Shown here piece by piece: positions 1 through 7,376 of a DNA stretch of 11,621 bases. Every line of letters begins with the position of its first letter. Positions within the stretch are counted from its first letter, which is position 1. Below the pieces are notes generated by a model. It made no database searches. It saw only the letters and a program-made list of their open reading frames with translations, and was not told where the DNA came from. Where the stretch lies: contig JALLAZ010000859.1 in assembly GCA_036939755.1 (NCBI GenBank), positions 1 through 11,621 of the forward strand, read 5' to 3'. The position numbers and the translations under genes are program-made. The stretch comes from Stephanodiscus triporus (lineage: Eukaryota; Bacillariophyta; Thalassiosirophyceae; Thalassiosirales; Thalassiosiraceae).

Positions 1-383
1 GGAACAAAAAAAAGAAAAAAAAAACTTCGCACCCGTCTTCTGCGTATTTGCGTATCTGACTATTCGCTAAAGAAATCACAGCCTAACCAAACGGATGCGC
101 GGCTTTATCATGCTGAGCACAAGATGTTGTTCCCGAACTTATCTCACCCCACTAAGAACAAACGACATAGACAGAAGAATAAGAAGAGCCAATTATCAAA
201 TCGATCTCAGTTGTATTTCGCACTAAGTATTCGCGCATATGATTCTGCAATCATAACTTTACACACATAGATTGCATGGAATATTCCCCGAAAGAATTGA
301 AGAATAAATCCCGTGTCTGCGTAGAGCAGGTATTATCCAATCGAATATTTATATACATTTCTCTTCAGCAGAGTAATTTGTGT
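1..383. other. Noncoding, downstream of gene 1
   Basis: No reading frame with protein-like composition is seen. The segment starts with an A-rich tract at 6-24 interrupted by a single G, then AT-leaning sequence. On the minus strand it should contain the 3' UTR and poly(A) site of gene 1; no AATAAA on that strand was found near the stop at 384. The left part may already belong to a neighbouring gene cut by the window edge. Confidence 0.5.
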
Positions 384-1206
384 TCATTGTGAACGTCTAC
401 CACCAAGAAAAAAACTTGCGCCCACTGCCAATGCCCCGACAACAGCAACAGCCGCCACTGAACTTTTCACAATACGACCGCCAGTGGACGAACTCATCCC
501 ATCCACACTGCCTTCATCGGACGCTTTACTTTCCCTCTTTTTCTTTTTCCTCTTCTTCTCCGCCTTCTTCTTCGCCTCTTCCTGCGCCGCTAGTGCCAAT
601 TTTGCTCCCTCTTCGGTACCGTACAGTGTTTCATCCACCGAATACAGACGTTTCTGTCCACCCCTTCCTCCCATGAGAACCTCATTCATTTTCTTTTGCT
701 GGTCGCTGTTGGGATCTTTCATACTTTGTAGGAATGCGTTCATTTGAGCGTGTTTGTCCTACCATCATCGAATTGCGTTCATTGTTTGTTATCGAGAATG
801 TTGTAAGCCGACGTGGATATGGAACCAATTATTAACAGCCATATCACCTCAATATAAACAGACTCACACGGCTATTGTCTATATTTTGTGAATAATTCTG
901 TCGAAGCTTCTCTTCAAACTCTTCGTCCGTCGGTGCATTCTTGTACCAATGATAGGCTGTTGACAAAGACACGAAAAGGGTCAATGCAATGAGAATTTAT
1001 TGGAGAGGGAACTCGCATATTGATGATTCCGCGTTTGGGCAGGGCAGGTGCGATGCATGGAAAGGTCAGGCAGCACCAATCATTCGAGCACTCTAGTACG
1101 CTCGTACGTCTTAGAAGTGGATCTCACCGTAGAAGGAACCAGGAAGAAACGCGATTGTATACACAAACACATGAACCGGTATCTTTATCTTGGGTTTCGG
1201 CGGCAT
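384..1206 (-). CDS. Small two-hydrophobic-segment membrane protein, 3 exons, unknown function
   Basis: I do not recognise this gene. The model joins three exons: 1206-1128 (ATG to TAC-G), 956-868 and 758-384, giving 180 residues. Splice sites are GT...AG and the phases match: the split codon G|CC gives Ala27, and the second junction falls between codons after Arg56. Visible features are a basic N-terminus (MPPKPKIKIP), a hydrophobic segment at about residues 11-30, an acidic stretch (NAPTDEEFEEKLRQNY), a helical middle, a strongly charged helix at about 108-132 (EEAKKKAEKKRKKKKRES), a Ser/Gly linker, and a second hydrophobic Ala/Val-rich segment at 155-174 followed by GGRRSQ. It may be a two-pass or hairpin protein of the ER or mitochondrial inner membrane. 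A short N-terminal helix followed by a charged tail also recalls small cytochrome oxidase assembly factors, but no diagnostic motif supports that. The gene is divergent from the CLASP-like gene. Coding status is fairly sure; function is open. Confidence 0.75.
759..867 (-). other. Intron 2 of the small membrane protein gene
   Basis: The donor is CGT|GTGAGT at 867 and the acceptor is GATGGTAG at 759, length 109 nt, phase 0. Read-through meets an in-frame TGA soon after the donor. Splicing makes the reading frame continue with DKHAQ into the last exon, so the ATG at 743 is internal and not the start. A weaker donor three bases upstream (CC|GTGTGA) cannot be excluded but would drop one codon. Confidence 0.7.
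957..1127 (-). other. Intron 1 of the small membrane protein gene
   Basis: Reading the minus strand, the donor is TACG|GTGAGATC at 1127 and the acceptor is TTTGTCAACAG at 957, preceded by a clear pyrimidine-rich tract. Length 171 nt, phase 1. Stop codons on both sides of the exons in the same frame (TAA in exon 1 read-through and TAA just upstream of the tract) require a splice here if the two coding blocks belong to one protein. Confidence 0.7.
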
Positions 1207-1493
1207 GACTATTTCTAATGGCGGATGAAGTGAGGGTATTCAGAGCTGGAAGATGGAGGTCGGAGGTCGTAGTATTGGAGGCGGGGGATGTAGATAGAAG
1301 AGAGAGGATAGGAGAAGATAACGTACAGATTCTCTTCCCGCCAGTTTGTTTTAGATAATAATAATGGAGGATATGTTGCAAAATGATCCAACTCAGGTCA
1401 CCGCACTTCCTCACCCCCACTACTAATCATACGCAAGAGCACGACCTTTAACGTCAGATCGGGCCGCGGACGAACATACGCGAAGTGCAAGCA
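1207..1493. promoter_or_regulatory. Divergent promoter region between gene 1 and the CLASP-like gene
   Basis: These 287 nt separate the ATG codons of two divergent genes and must hold both 5' UTRs and promoters. Visible content: a purine-rich stretch on the plus strand from about 1225 to 1320 (pyrimidine-rich 5' leader for gene 1), TTCCCGCC at 1335-1342 (complement GGCGGGAA, the E2F core), and ACGTCA at 1451-1456 (TGACGT half-site of bZIP factors). No TATA box is convincing. Site names rest on consensus matching only. Confidence 0.5.
1335..1342. promoter_or_regulatory. E2F-like site in the divergent promoter
   Basis: TTCCCGCC matches the E2F/DP core (complement GGCGGGAA). E2F factors drive S-phase and mitotic genes, and a CLASP-type spindle protein would be a sensible target. 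An 8-bp match can arise by chance, so this is a candidate only. Confidence 0.3.
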
Positions 1494-3668
1494 ATGGTGC
1501 ATGGCGCTGCGAAGGCACCGTTGGTGAACGAAGCCGAGCTGGAATCCTTCGTCGGCACCCTCTCGTCATTGCCCGCCGAGGAATGGCAGAAGCGGCTAAC
1601 CGCATTGAAAAGGCTCGTGGATTCCATCCCGAATTATTCCTCGTCGTTGTCTTCGTCGTCGTCGTCGTCGGTCGACGATGACGACGATGGAAACGATGGA
1701 CCTTCCGTCGTTGCCGCCCGCATGACGCCTTCCTCTTCTTCGTCCGACGGTGATTATAGGGATGATAATCAAATTGTCGTTCCGTGGTACCGCTCGTCCA
1801 CGTCGGTGCGACGACTGGGCCCACCGTTAAAGAGCCTTCTCCTCGACGCCCGGTCGGCGGTGGTGAAGGACGCAACGGAATTGATCGGCATACTCATGAC
1901 GGTGAAGTTGCAGCCCCATCCGTCGTTGACAATGTCGACCGATGGGGCGGAAGGAGGTGGAGGGGAAGGAGTAAATGGTCGCAAGCACGATGTGGATCAG
2001 AGTATTAATGGGTCGTTGGAAACGATAAATGGCAATGCCGCAAATGCCAAGAAAATGATTCAACGGCAGGCGCCCCCCCCTCCGGCATTCGTGGGGCGTC
2101 TGCTCTTCAGAGATCTCCTACCCTTCATCCTCGATCTGTCGAAGCAGACGGTCAAGACCATCCGGGCGTATGGTGTGAGCATGACGATCGGCATGCTGCC
2201 GCACTGTCGCGTTAAGTCCTGTGTGCTTGTCTTGCTCGAGCGGATGAAGACGCATCAAAATCGTACCGTGAGGGAGGATTGCGCCAGGTACCTGCGCTGC
2301 ATATTGGAGACTTGGCCCTGGGATCCGACAGGGAATAGCAGCTGCGACGGTAAGATAACGAACGACGGCATTGAAATCGTGAACAGTCGCAAGGACGAGA
2401 GGCTATCATTGGATTCGACCAGGCAGATAGGATTGGGACTCGGTAGGACCCTCTCGGACTCGACCTCGACCGTCCGCGAGGAGGCCAAGCGCGGCTTCGA
2501 GGTCCTGTTCCGACGATTTCGTCCGGTTTGGGACGAGGTGATGAGCTCCGGCGTCGTTCGGGACGTGCGGTTGCGGAAGAAACTGTTGGAGATGGCTGCC
2601 TCCCACTCCGATGGGAATTTGTTCGACGACATGGCGTCCCTGGGGGAGATGTCTCTGAACAGCGCAGTTAGCGGACTCTCCCATGTAAGTCACAGGAGCA
2701 ACGTGTCCCATCTGTCGTCTACTTATTCCTCTCGCGGCATGGTCAACAATGGCGTGCCGTCCATCATTGGTACACCAAAAGTAAGTAGTCCTAGGGCGCG
2801 GTCCAGGATGGGATATTCACCGTCTTCGTCTCCCCCCAGTTACATGCGAGATACCGGATCATCTGCGACTAGGGTGATCGAGCAGGCGAAAGTACACGCG
2901 ACGGAGGCGTCGGATAAATACTCAATCAACAAGTACGTGACATCTACCGGACATGTGCTATCGACGCCAAGTCCAAGACGTAAGTTTTCTAAGCCTACAA
3001 ATTCTTACGGAGAGGAGGATGACATCGCAACCGCGCAACAGCCGTTTGCTTCACTTCTACAAACGCCCTGTCGCCCGAGGACGCCGGAATCTAGGGATCA
3101 CACACCCACCGAAATTTTAAGGAAGAGACTTAGTCGTCGTATTTCGGGAATAAAACCAGATATTAGCGAGCACGTCTTATCTCCTGTGCATCAATTGAGC
3201 TGCATCAACGAGACCGAGGATTGTGAGGAGGTGGCCCACACTGCAACCAAAGACGCACATACAACCGAAATTGCCATTGTGGCGCTGGAGGTGGTGCTTG
3301 CTCACTTATCTCACATTGAGCAGATTGAGCAATTCATCGCGAAGGAGAAAAATTTGCTGCTCGACTTGAATAAGCAGGTTGGTATATCCATTACCGATAT
3401 GGCAAAGGCATCGGATATCAAAGGACGTCTATGTGTTCTGACGGAAGATCAAGTTTGCGATTATTTCGAGTCGGTCCACTCAATTGTTGACAAGGAACGG
3501 CATGTATGCGAGGTTCTATTGAGGGAGATGGAACGTATAAGTCATGGGGACGTTTCAACCGCAAGTGCCATGGAAAGCTCAGTTTCTGATATCCCACTAT
3601 CGCCATATGGCCAACCAGACCTGGCACTGCAACGAAATCTCAAGGATGAATTCGGTGCACCTACATGA
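1494..3668 (+). CDS. CLASP-like TOG/HEAT-repeat protein (probable microtubule-associated)
   Basis: Uninterrupted 724-residue frame. The frame is open from a TAA at 1449; a GTG lies at 1485, but the first ATG is at 1494. HEAT/TOG-like helical blocks lie at about residues 12-46 (WQKRLTALKRLVDS), 104-140, 195-275 (FRDLLPFILDLSKQTVKTIR, then paired helices ending CARYLRCILETW) and 310-370 (TVREEAKRGFEVLFRRFRPVW). This order resembles the CLASP_N region of CLASP/Orbit/Stu1 proteins, which bind tubulin through TOG domains and stabilise microtubules at spindles and kinetochores. Two inserts are unusual: a poly-Ser/poly-Asp run at 49-68 between the first helices and a Gly/Asn-rich loop at 146-190. 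Residues 385-570 are disordered and rich in SP and TP sites, probable proline-directed kinase targets. Residues 585-685 are predicted helix or coiled coil. An SxIP-like SDIP lies at 698-701. Family assignment rests on pattern only; another HEAT-repeat protein is possible. Confidence 0.8.
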   Translation: MVHGAAKAPLVNEAELESFVGTLSSLPAEEWQKRLTALKRLVDSIPNYSSSLSSSSSSSVDDDDDGNDGPSVVAARMTPSSSSSDGDYRDDNQIVVPWYRSSTSVRRLGPPLKSLLLDARSAVVKDATELIGILMTVKLQPHPSLTMSTDGAEGGGGEGVNGRKHDVDQSINGSLETINGNAANAKKMIQRQAPPPPAFVGRLLFRDLLPFILDLSKQTVKTIRAYGVSMTIGMLPHCRVKSCVLVLLERMKTHQNRTVREDCARYLRCILETWPWDPTGNSSCDGKITNDGIEIVNSRKDERLSLDSTRQIGLGLGRTLSDSTSTVREEAKRGFEVLFRRFRPVWDEVMSSGVVRDVRLRKKLLEMAASHSDGNLFDDMASLGEMSLNSAVSGLSHVSHRSNVSHLSSTYSSRGMVNNGVPSIIGTPKVSSPRARSRMGYSPSSSPPSYMRDTGSSATRVIEQAKVHATEASDKYSINKYVTSTGHVLSTPSPRRKFSKPTNSYGEEDDIATAQQPFASLLQTPCRPRTPESRDHTPTEILRKRLSRRISGIKPDISEHVLSPVHQLSCINETEDCEEVAHTATKDAHTTEIAIVALEVVLAHLSHIEQIEQFIAKEKNLLLDLNKQVGISITDMAKASDIKGRLCVLTEDQVCDYFESVHSIVDKERHVCEVLLREMERISHGDVSTASAMESSVSDIPLSPYGQPDLALQRNLKDEFGAPT
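1641..1689 (+). repeat. TCG-then-GAC triplet tract encoding Ser run followed by Asp run
   Basis: Within the CLASP-like gene, (TCG)n-type triplets are followed by GTCGAC and then GATGACGACGAT. They encode SSSLSSSSSSSV and then DDDDDGND at residues 50-68. Because TCG triplets pair with CGA triplets, the two halves are nearly complementary and can form a hairpin around the GTCGAC centre with one bulged G and one G-T pair. Confidence 0.8.
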
Positions 3669-3921
3669 GATGCATGGCAAATAGTTTCACACCACTGTAT
3701 TCACCGTTCATCCGAATCAGGAGCTGGTTTACAGGAATACGGTAGACATAATTTAAGATTGTATGCACAGGCAAGTCTTTTGATTATTCACTTCATGTTA
3801 TGCCTATTGTTTCTGCCTAAGGATCTTGATGCGTATATGATAATTTCGTTGGCCTCTGCCGCTTCACAATCACGACAACAACCAAGATTTGCATCTCTGA
3901 CTAACTTTTTCATTCATATCT
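3669..3921. other. Convergent 3' region between CLASP-like and carboxypeptidase genes
   Basis: 253 nt between two stop codons facing each other (TGA at 3666-3668 and TAA at 3924-3922). It must hold both 3' UTRs and both poly(A) sites. No AATAAA was found on the plus strand and none on the minus strand, so polyadenylation probably uses variant signals. Overlapping 3' UTRs are likely at this spacing. Confidence 0.6.
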
Positions 3922-6055
3922 TTAATCATCGCTTTTGTTCTCCTCATCAACGAAAAACGGAGTTGCCTCAGTCACTAATTGAAGCACGGAGGAGGTCGAT
4001 TGACTGACTTTGCGGTGGGTAGAGCGTTTGGTTCTTGTAGCAACATGTGACACCAGCACGCCAAGCAAGAAGCAGCCCAATCCTGCTAGGAAAGAAAAGA
4101 TTTGGTTCCAATGTTTATCCTCATAATGTTGGTGATCATCCGAATTTTCGGTCTGTGTATCGTCCGTTTCGAAACTAGGCAGCGATTCATCACCGAGTGG
4201 TTTCCCGTCAAGAAAACGGCCAATCATGTTGAGACTCCTTCGAGGTTGATTTGTCGGAACGAAGTGTCCGGAGTTATAAACAACCAAGAATTGAAGGTTC
4301 ATAAACCTTTTTGTGTGACCAGCGGGCTGCCCATCTACACTCCATCGATTCCACTTGGCTCTATTTTGATCCTTCCATCCTTCCGCTCCCGACCATTCCA
4401 TAGAATCCAATGCCAACTCTGTGCTTTGGGAGCTGCACGCCAAGTCGAGGTCGCCTGCAGCGGAGAAAAAAATAGACATGAGTTTCCATTTTACATACAG
4501 ATAATTATTCAAACATCACTGCGCACCATTGTAAAAAAGAATATCAAGCTTCGCATCGTCGAGTAATTCAGCAATATATGGAACTACTGACAACGGGCGG
4601 TCGTTATCAAGCACTGTCATCTCCCTTTGATTGGATCTCTCCAAGTTTCTTCGTCTCCCAGCACCTGGAACACACCCCGACCAATGCGGCTGCTCGTCCA
4701 TTGATGGCGCGTTTAGACTTGTTCGCACAACTGGATCGTTGAAGAACAATGACAGGGTCCCTCCTAGCAACAATGACAGCGTCATTGGTGAGACGAAAAA
4801 TGAAGTGAGCGTAGAGTGAGTAAACGTTGGGCAAAGACACGAGTCAAAGAAGTAGTATATCACACCTTCATCGAGAATAGCCGGATAGGCATCGGATGCA
4901 GTTACATCATACATAAATGTACTTCCACTCGCTTTCATAACGGCGGTAGTGATTCCACATTCATCCGGAGTAGTAAACGGATGAAATGGCTCCTCGATAG
5001 AGTCAAGAATCTGCTCATTAATGCATTTATCCCACTGGGCTTGTAAATTTCGACGGTCCTGCAAATCAATCATCCCATGCCACCAAGCGAAGTCAATCGT
5101 AGTTGGACCCTGTATCTTTGCATCAATCCAGCCATTTCCTATGGCCAATCCAGCGATTTTGATAGTCCTCAATTTTGAAGAGCTGTAAATCTTATCGTCA
5201 AGCCGAGCGATGACACTGGCATCCGCAACACCGGGTGTGCCCGGGGAATAAGAGATTCTTTTGTTCTGGAGATGGATCTCATGAGCAATCGATGGGATAT
5301 ACATACCCGCATAACTTTCTCCGCTGATATACACCTTCTTCGTGGCAAGGTCCTCTCCAAAGACCGTGTATATATTTTGAAGGAAGGCGTAGAAGGAACT
5401 AGCCACATTTTTCTCGGTACGCTCGTCGGCCTTCTCTCCGGTCCATTTTTTGGATGCAGTGGAAAAGCCAACACCACCTGGTTGCTCGACAAATAACATC
5501 GCGGATTTCTTTGTCCAGGCGTACTTATTTTTTACGAGAGGCGCAGGATTGGGTGAAGGGACCCCGGGACCGAAAGTTGGTGTTCCAACTGGCCCCATCT
5601 CGGCCATCAATCCTGTCATACTTGAACACTAAGTTTAAGGCGATGACACGCGTACAGATTAGAAACGGAATCAGGCAAGTATGGGACGAATTCATTGCTG
5701 CATCGTCATAGGTCATAGGTCAACTCACCCCAGGCCCCCCATTCAACCAGATTACCAATGTATCGTTACGAAATGTTTCATCTGCTTCCTCGTCGTCGCT
5801 GCTCTCGCCATCTGGGCGAAGCAACACGAAGAAGTAGGATGAGACGTCATCGTATCTGCTCTTATCATCTCTTATTCCAGCTGGCATAAGCCCGGAATGC
5901 ATCAAACCGCGAAAAGATTTGTACGCGGGATAGCTCCTTTCGAGCAAATTCCGATTGACTGCGTAGTCTGCTGCGTCTTTGAGCTTGTTTTCCTTCGCAA
6001 TGCCACTGCCGATAGTAGCAGCGATGATCGCGAGAATGATTTGCAGTTTCAGCAT
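3922..6055 (-). CDS. Membrane-anchored serine carboxypeptidase, peptidase family S10 (Kex1-like), 4 exons
   Basis: Removes C-terminal residues from peptides and proteins in the secretory pathway or vacuole. Exons 6055-5729, 5628-4866, 4763-4527 and 4454-3922 give 619 residues. A signal peptide is visible (MLKLQIILAIIAATIGSGIA). The oxyanion-hole motif WLNGGPG|CSSMTG spans the first splice junction at residues 103-115. The nucleophile is Ser214 in VYISGESYAG (codon 5316-5314), the acid Asp446 in YNGDLDLACS (4446-4444, motif completed by splicing exons 3 and 4), and the base His506 in NSGHFVP (4266-4264). All three are present, so the enzyme should be active. VEQPGGVGFS and FFNDPVVRTSLNAP are further family landmarks. 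After the catalytic domain comes an acidic linker (about 528-555) and a transmembrane helix at about 561-581, followed by a basic stop-transfer RTKRSTHRK and a short cytosolic tail. That is the type I layout of fungal Kex1, a Golgi processing carboxypeptidase; soluble S10 enzymes lack the anchor. Location is inferred. Confidence 0.95.
4455..4526 (-). other. Intron 3 of the serine carboxypeptidase gene
   Basis: The donor is TACAATG|GTGCGC at 4526 and the acceptor is TTTTTTTCTCCGCTGCAG ending at 4455, 72 nt, phase 1. Read-through hits TGA within four codons. Splicing creates FYNGDLDLAC, which carries the catalytic aspartate, so the junction is secure. The exposed GTGCGC donor is less standard than the GTGAGT used elsewhere in the window. 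Confidence 0.93.
4764..4865 (-). other. Probable intron 2 of the serine carboxypeptidase gene, in frame and stop-free
   Basis: The donor is GATGAAG|GTGTGA at 4865 and the acceptor is TCATTGTTGCTAG at 4764, 102 nt, phase 1. It is a multiple of three and has no in-frame stop, so read-through would insert 34 residues (VIYYFF...SLLL). I call it an intron because those residues are oddly hydrophobic for a lumenal domain, because the 3' half is strongly pyrimidine-rich like the other introns here, and because removal puts YDVT and the FFNDPVV landmark at a distance more usual for the family. Confidence 0.65.
5629..5728 (-). other. Intron 1 of the serine carboxypeptidase gene
   Basis: The donor is CCTGGG|GTGAGTTG at 5728 and the acceptor is TTAAACTTAG at 5629, 100 nt, phase 0. 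Splicing rejoins GGPG to CSSMTG, the invariant active-site motif of S10 carboxypeptidases, so both borders are well supported. The intron contains a short tandem GTCATAG-type repeat near 5704-5721. Confidence 0.95.
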
Positions 6056-6851
6056 GATGTTATTATGAACGATGCAAACAAATCAGGTGTTGGTATGGCA
6101 CCTCAGAGTCAGGTTCAGGTCGTCTCTTGGCGAATCGAAGTGGGGTGGGGTCGCAAACAACACCTGCGACAGGACTTCGTGGGAGTGGTGTCAAAAAAGT
6201 GAAGGCTGTGGGAAAGAAGACTCCCATCCCGAAGCACAGTCGGAGTGGCTCTTTTGTCTTCATCTCCCAACGGGGAAAAAAGAAAAAAAGAGTTACGTAC
6301 GATACTCATTGTTACCTCATTGTCTGACAACTGGCATCTAAACATTCCCATGTTGATACTACACCATGTATTTTTCATGAATATAGCTATTCAGCTAGAA
6401 TCACCTAGTAAAAATTGGCTTCAACTCAGAGCTCTGGAGAAATTGTGATCTTTAGGTTGTGGTTGCAGGCTCACCCAATTTCTTAGAGGGATCGCCATGA
6501 AATGATGTAGAGTCATATTCATATGAGTCTGATACTTTACCAGCAAGGAACATTGCACAATGTGAGGCTCCAATCCTCCTTGATAGTAGATCTCTACAGG
6601 AGTTCTACAAAAAAATGAGGAGTGGATGAGGGTGTCAGAGAATCTTGTCAGCTATTCTCTCAAATGAAAGGCTTTGGTGAATTCCTCTGAGTCTGCTGCA
6701 TGGGGAATACAGTTCCTCAAGAAATGTGGAGAGGAAATTTGGAGATCTTCTTTGTCAGATGGATTTGGGGACCTTCTAGAGGTCATATGCAAGTCATTGT
6801 TTCCAACTAAGTCTTCATGTGACCTGTCAAAGAGAAGAGTCAGGTACATAT

Positions 6852-6871
6852 GTAGGTATGTAGTTACCTAC
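6852..6871. repeat. Short inverted repeat GTAGGTA / TACCTAC
   Basis: Seven-base perfect arms at 6852-6858 and 6865-6871 enclose a six-base loop, in the unassigned middle of the intergenic gap. No following T-run or flanking duplication gives it an obvious role. Confidence 0.55.
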
Positions 6872-7040
6872 TTGGAGGAAATCGGATGCATCAGTTGACT
6901 CATCCAGGCATGATTAGCAGAGAGATACCTGCTATCAAAAGGAAACAAAAATATTCATTGGGCCCAGGAGACTCAGGCACCTGCGTGAGAGGGGCTAATT
7001 AGCGTGCATGATATTTTGTTACCCTGATAGTTACTAAGGT

Positions 7041-7046
7041 TTTATT
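7041..7046 (-). terminator. Candidate AATAAA poly(A) signal for the MORN-repeat gene
   Basis: TTTATT on the plus strand reads AATAAA on the minus strand, about 330 nt beyond the stop codon at 7377. The hexamer is common by chance in AT-rich DNA and protist poly(A) signals vary, so this is tentative. Confidence 0.25.
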
Positions 7047-7142
7047 GCAAGGGGATGCACTAATTACGGTATTAAACCTGAAAGTTTAAGCTTGAAGCTG
7101 CTGCGCCACAATACTAATTGGGACAGTTGATGTATTGGAACA

Positions 7143-7154
7143 ATTGCATGCAAT
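7143..7154. repeat. Perfect 12-bp palindrome ATTGCATGCAAT
   Basis: The sequence equals its own reverse complement. It lies in the intergenic gap downstream of the MORN-repeat gene. It could be a dimeric factor site or chance. Confidence 0.6.
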
Positions 7155-7376
7155 GCAAGAAGATGAATATGCAGCAACGAGGGGCAATTTTAACTTCACG
7201 TGGTACCATGTTAGGAATAAAACATAACGAAACACAATAAGATTTGTTTCCTGATATTGTCTAATAACATGTTATAGCTTATGCTCTTCCTTCTTTTGTT
7301 GTGAATATAACGATACAAAATATTTCATGCAGAAAATATTGAATCCTGTCCTAATATTGACAGTCTATATTCCCAT

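Larger units (their letters stand above)
6056..7376. other. Large noncoding gap between the two minus-strand genes
   Basis: The left part (6056 to about 6300) is the upstream region of the carboxypeptidase gene; on the minus strand it is rich in pyrimidine tracts such as TCTTTTTTTCTTTTTT. The right part (about 7040-7376) is AT-rich and is the expected 3' UTR of the MORN-repeat gene. The middle (about 6450-7000) has no recognised gene; short frames exist on both strands (for example 6849-6652 minus) but are broken and without known motifs. A decayed mobile element is possible but unproven. No tRNA-like fold was seen. Confidence 0.5.

Noticed and set aside
1485..1493. GTG at 1485 as the start of the CLASP-like protein
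   Set aside because: A eukaryotic nuclear gene should start at ATG; the first one in frame is at 1494, three codons later.
3759..4007. 82-codon plus-strand frame downstream of the CLASP-like gene
   Set aside because: It begins at TTG, overlaps the carboxypeptidase last exon antisense, and has no family features.
4102..4566. 154-codon plus-strand frame
   Set aside because: It is antisense to carboxypeptidase exons 3-4 and the intron between them, which carry catalytic motifs on the other strand.
6063..6263. Minus-strand 66-codon frame as an extra first exon of the carboxypeptidase
   Set aside because: The gene already has a good signal peptide starting at 6055, and this frame has its own stop before it and no suitable donor joining it in phase.
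6652..6898. Short frames on both strands (6849-6652 minus; 6674-6898 plus) as a small gene or transposon fragment
   Set aside because: Neither has a recognisable motif, codon pattern or splice context; kept only as part of the unexplained intergenic stretch.
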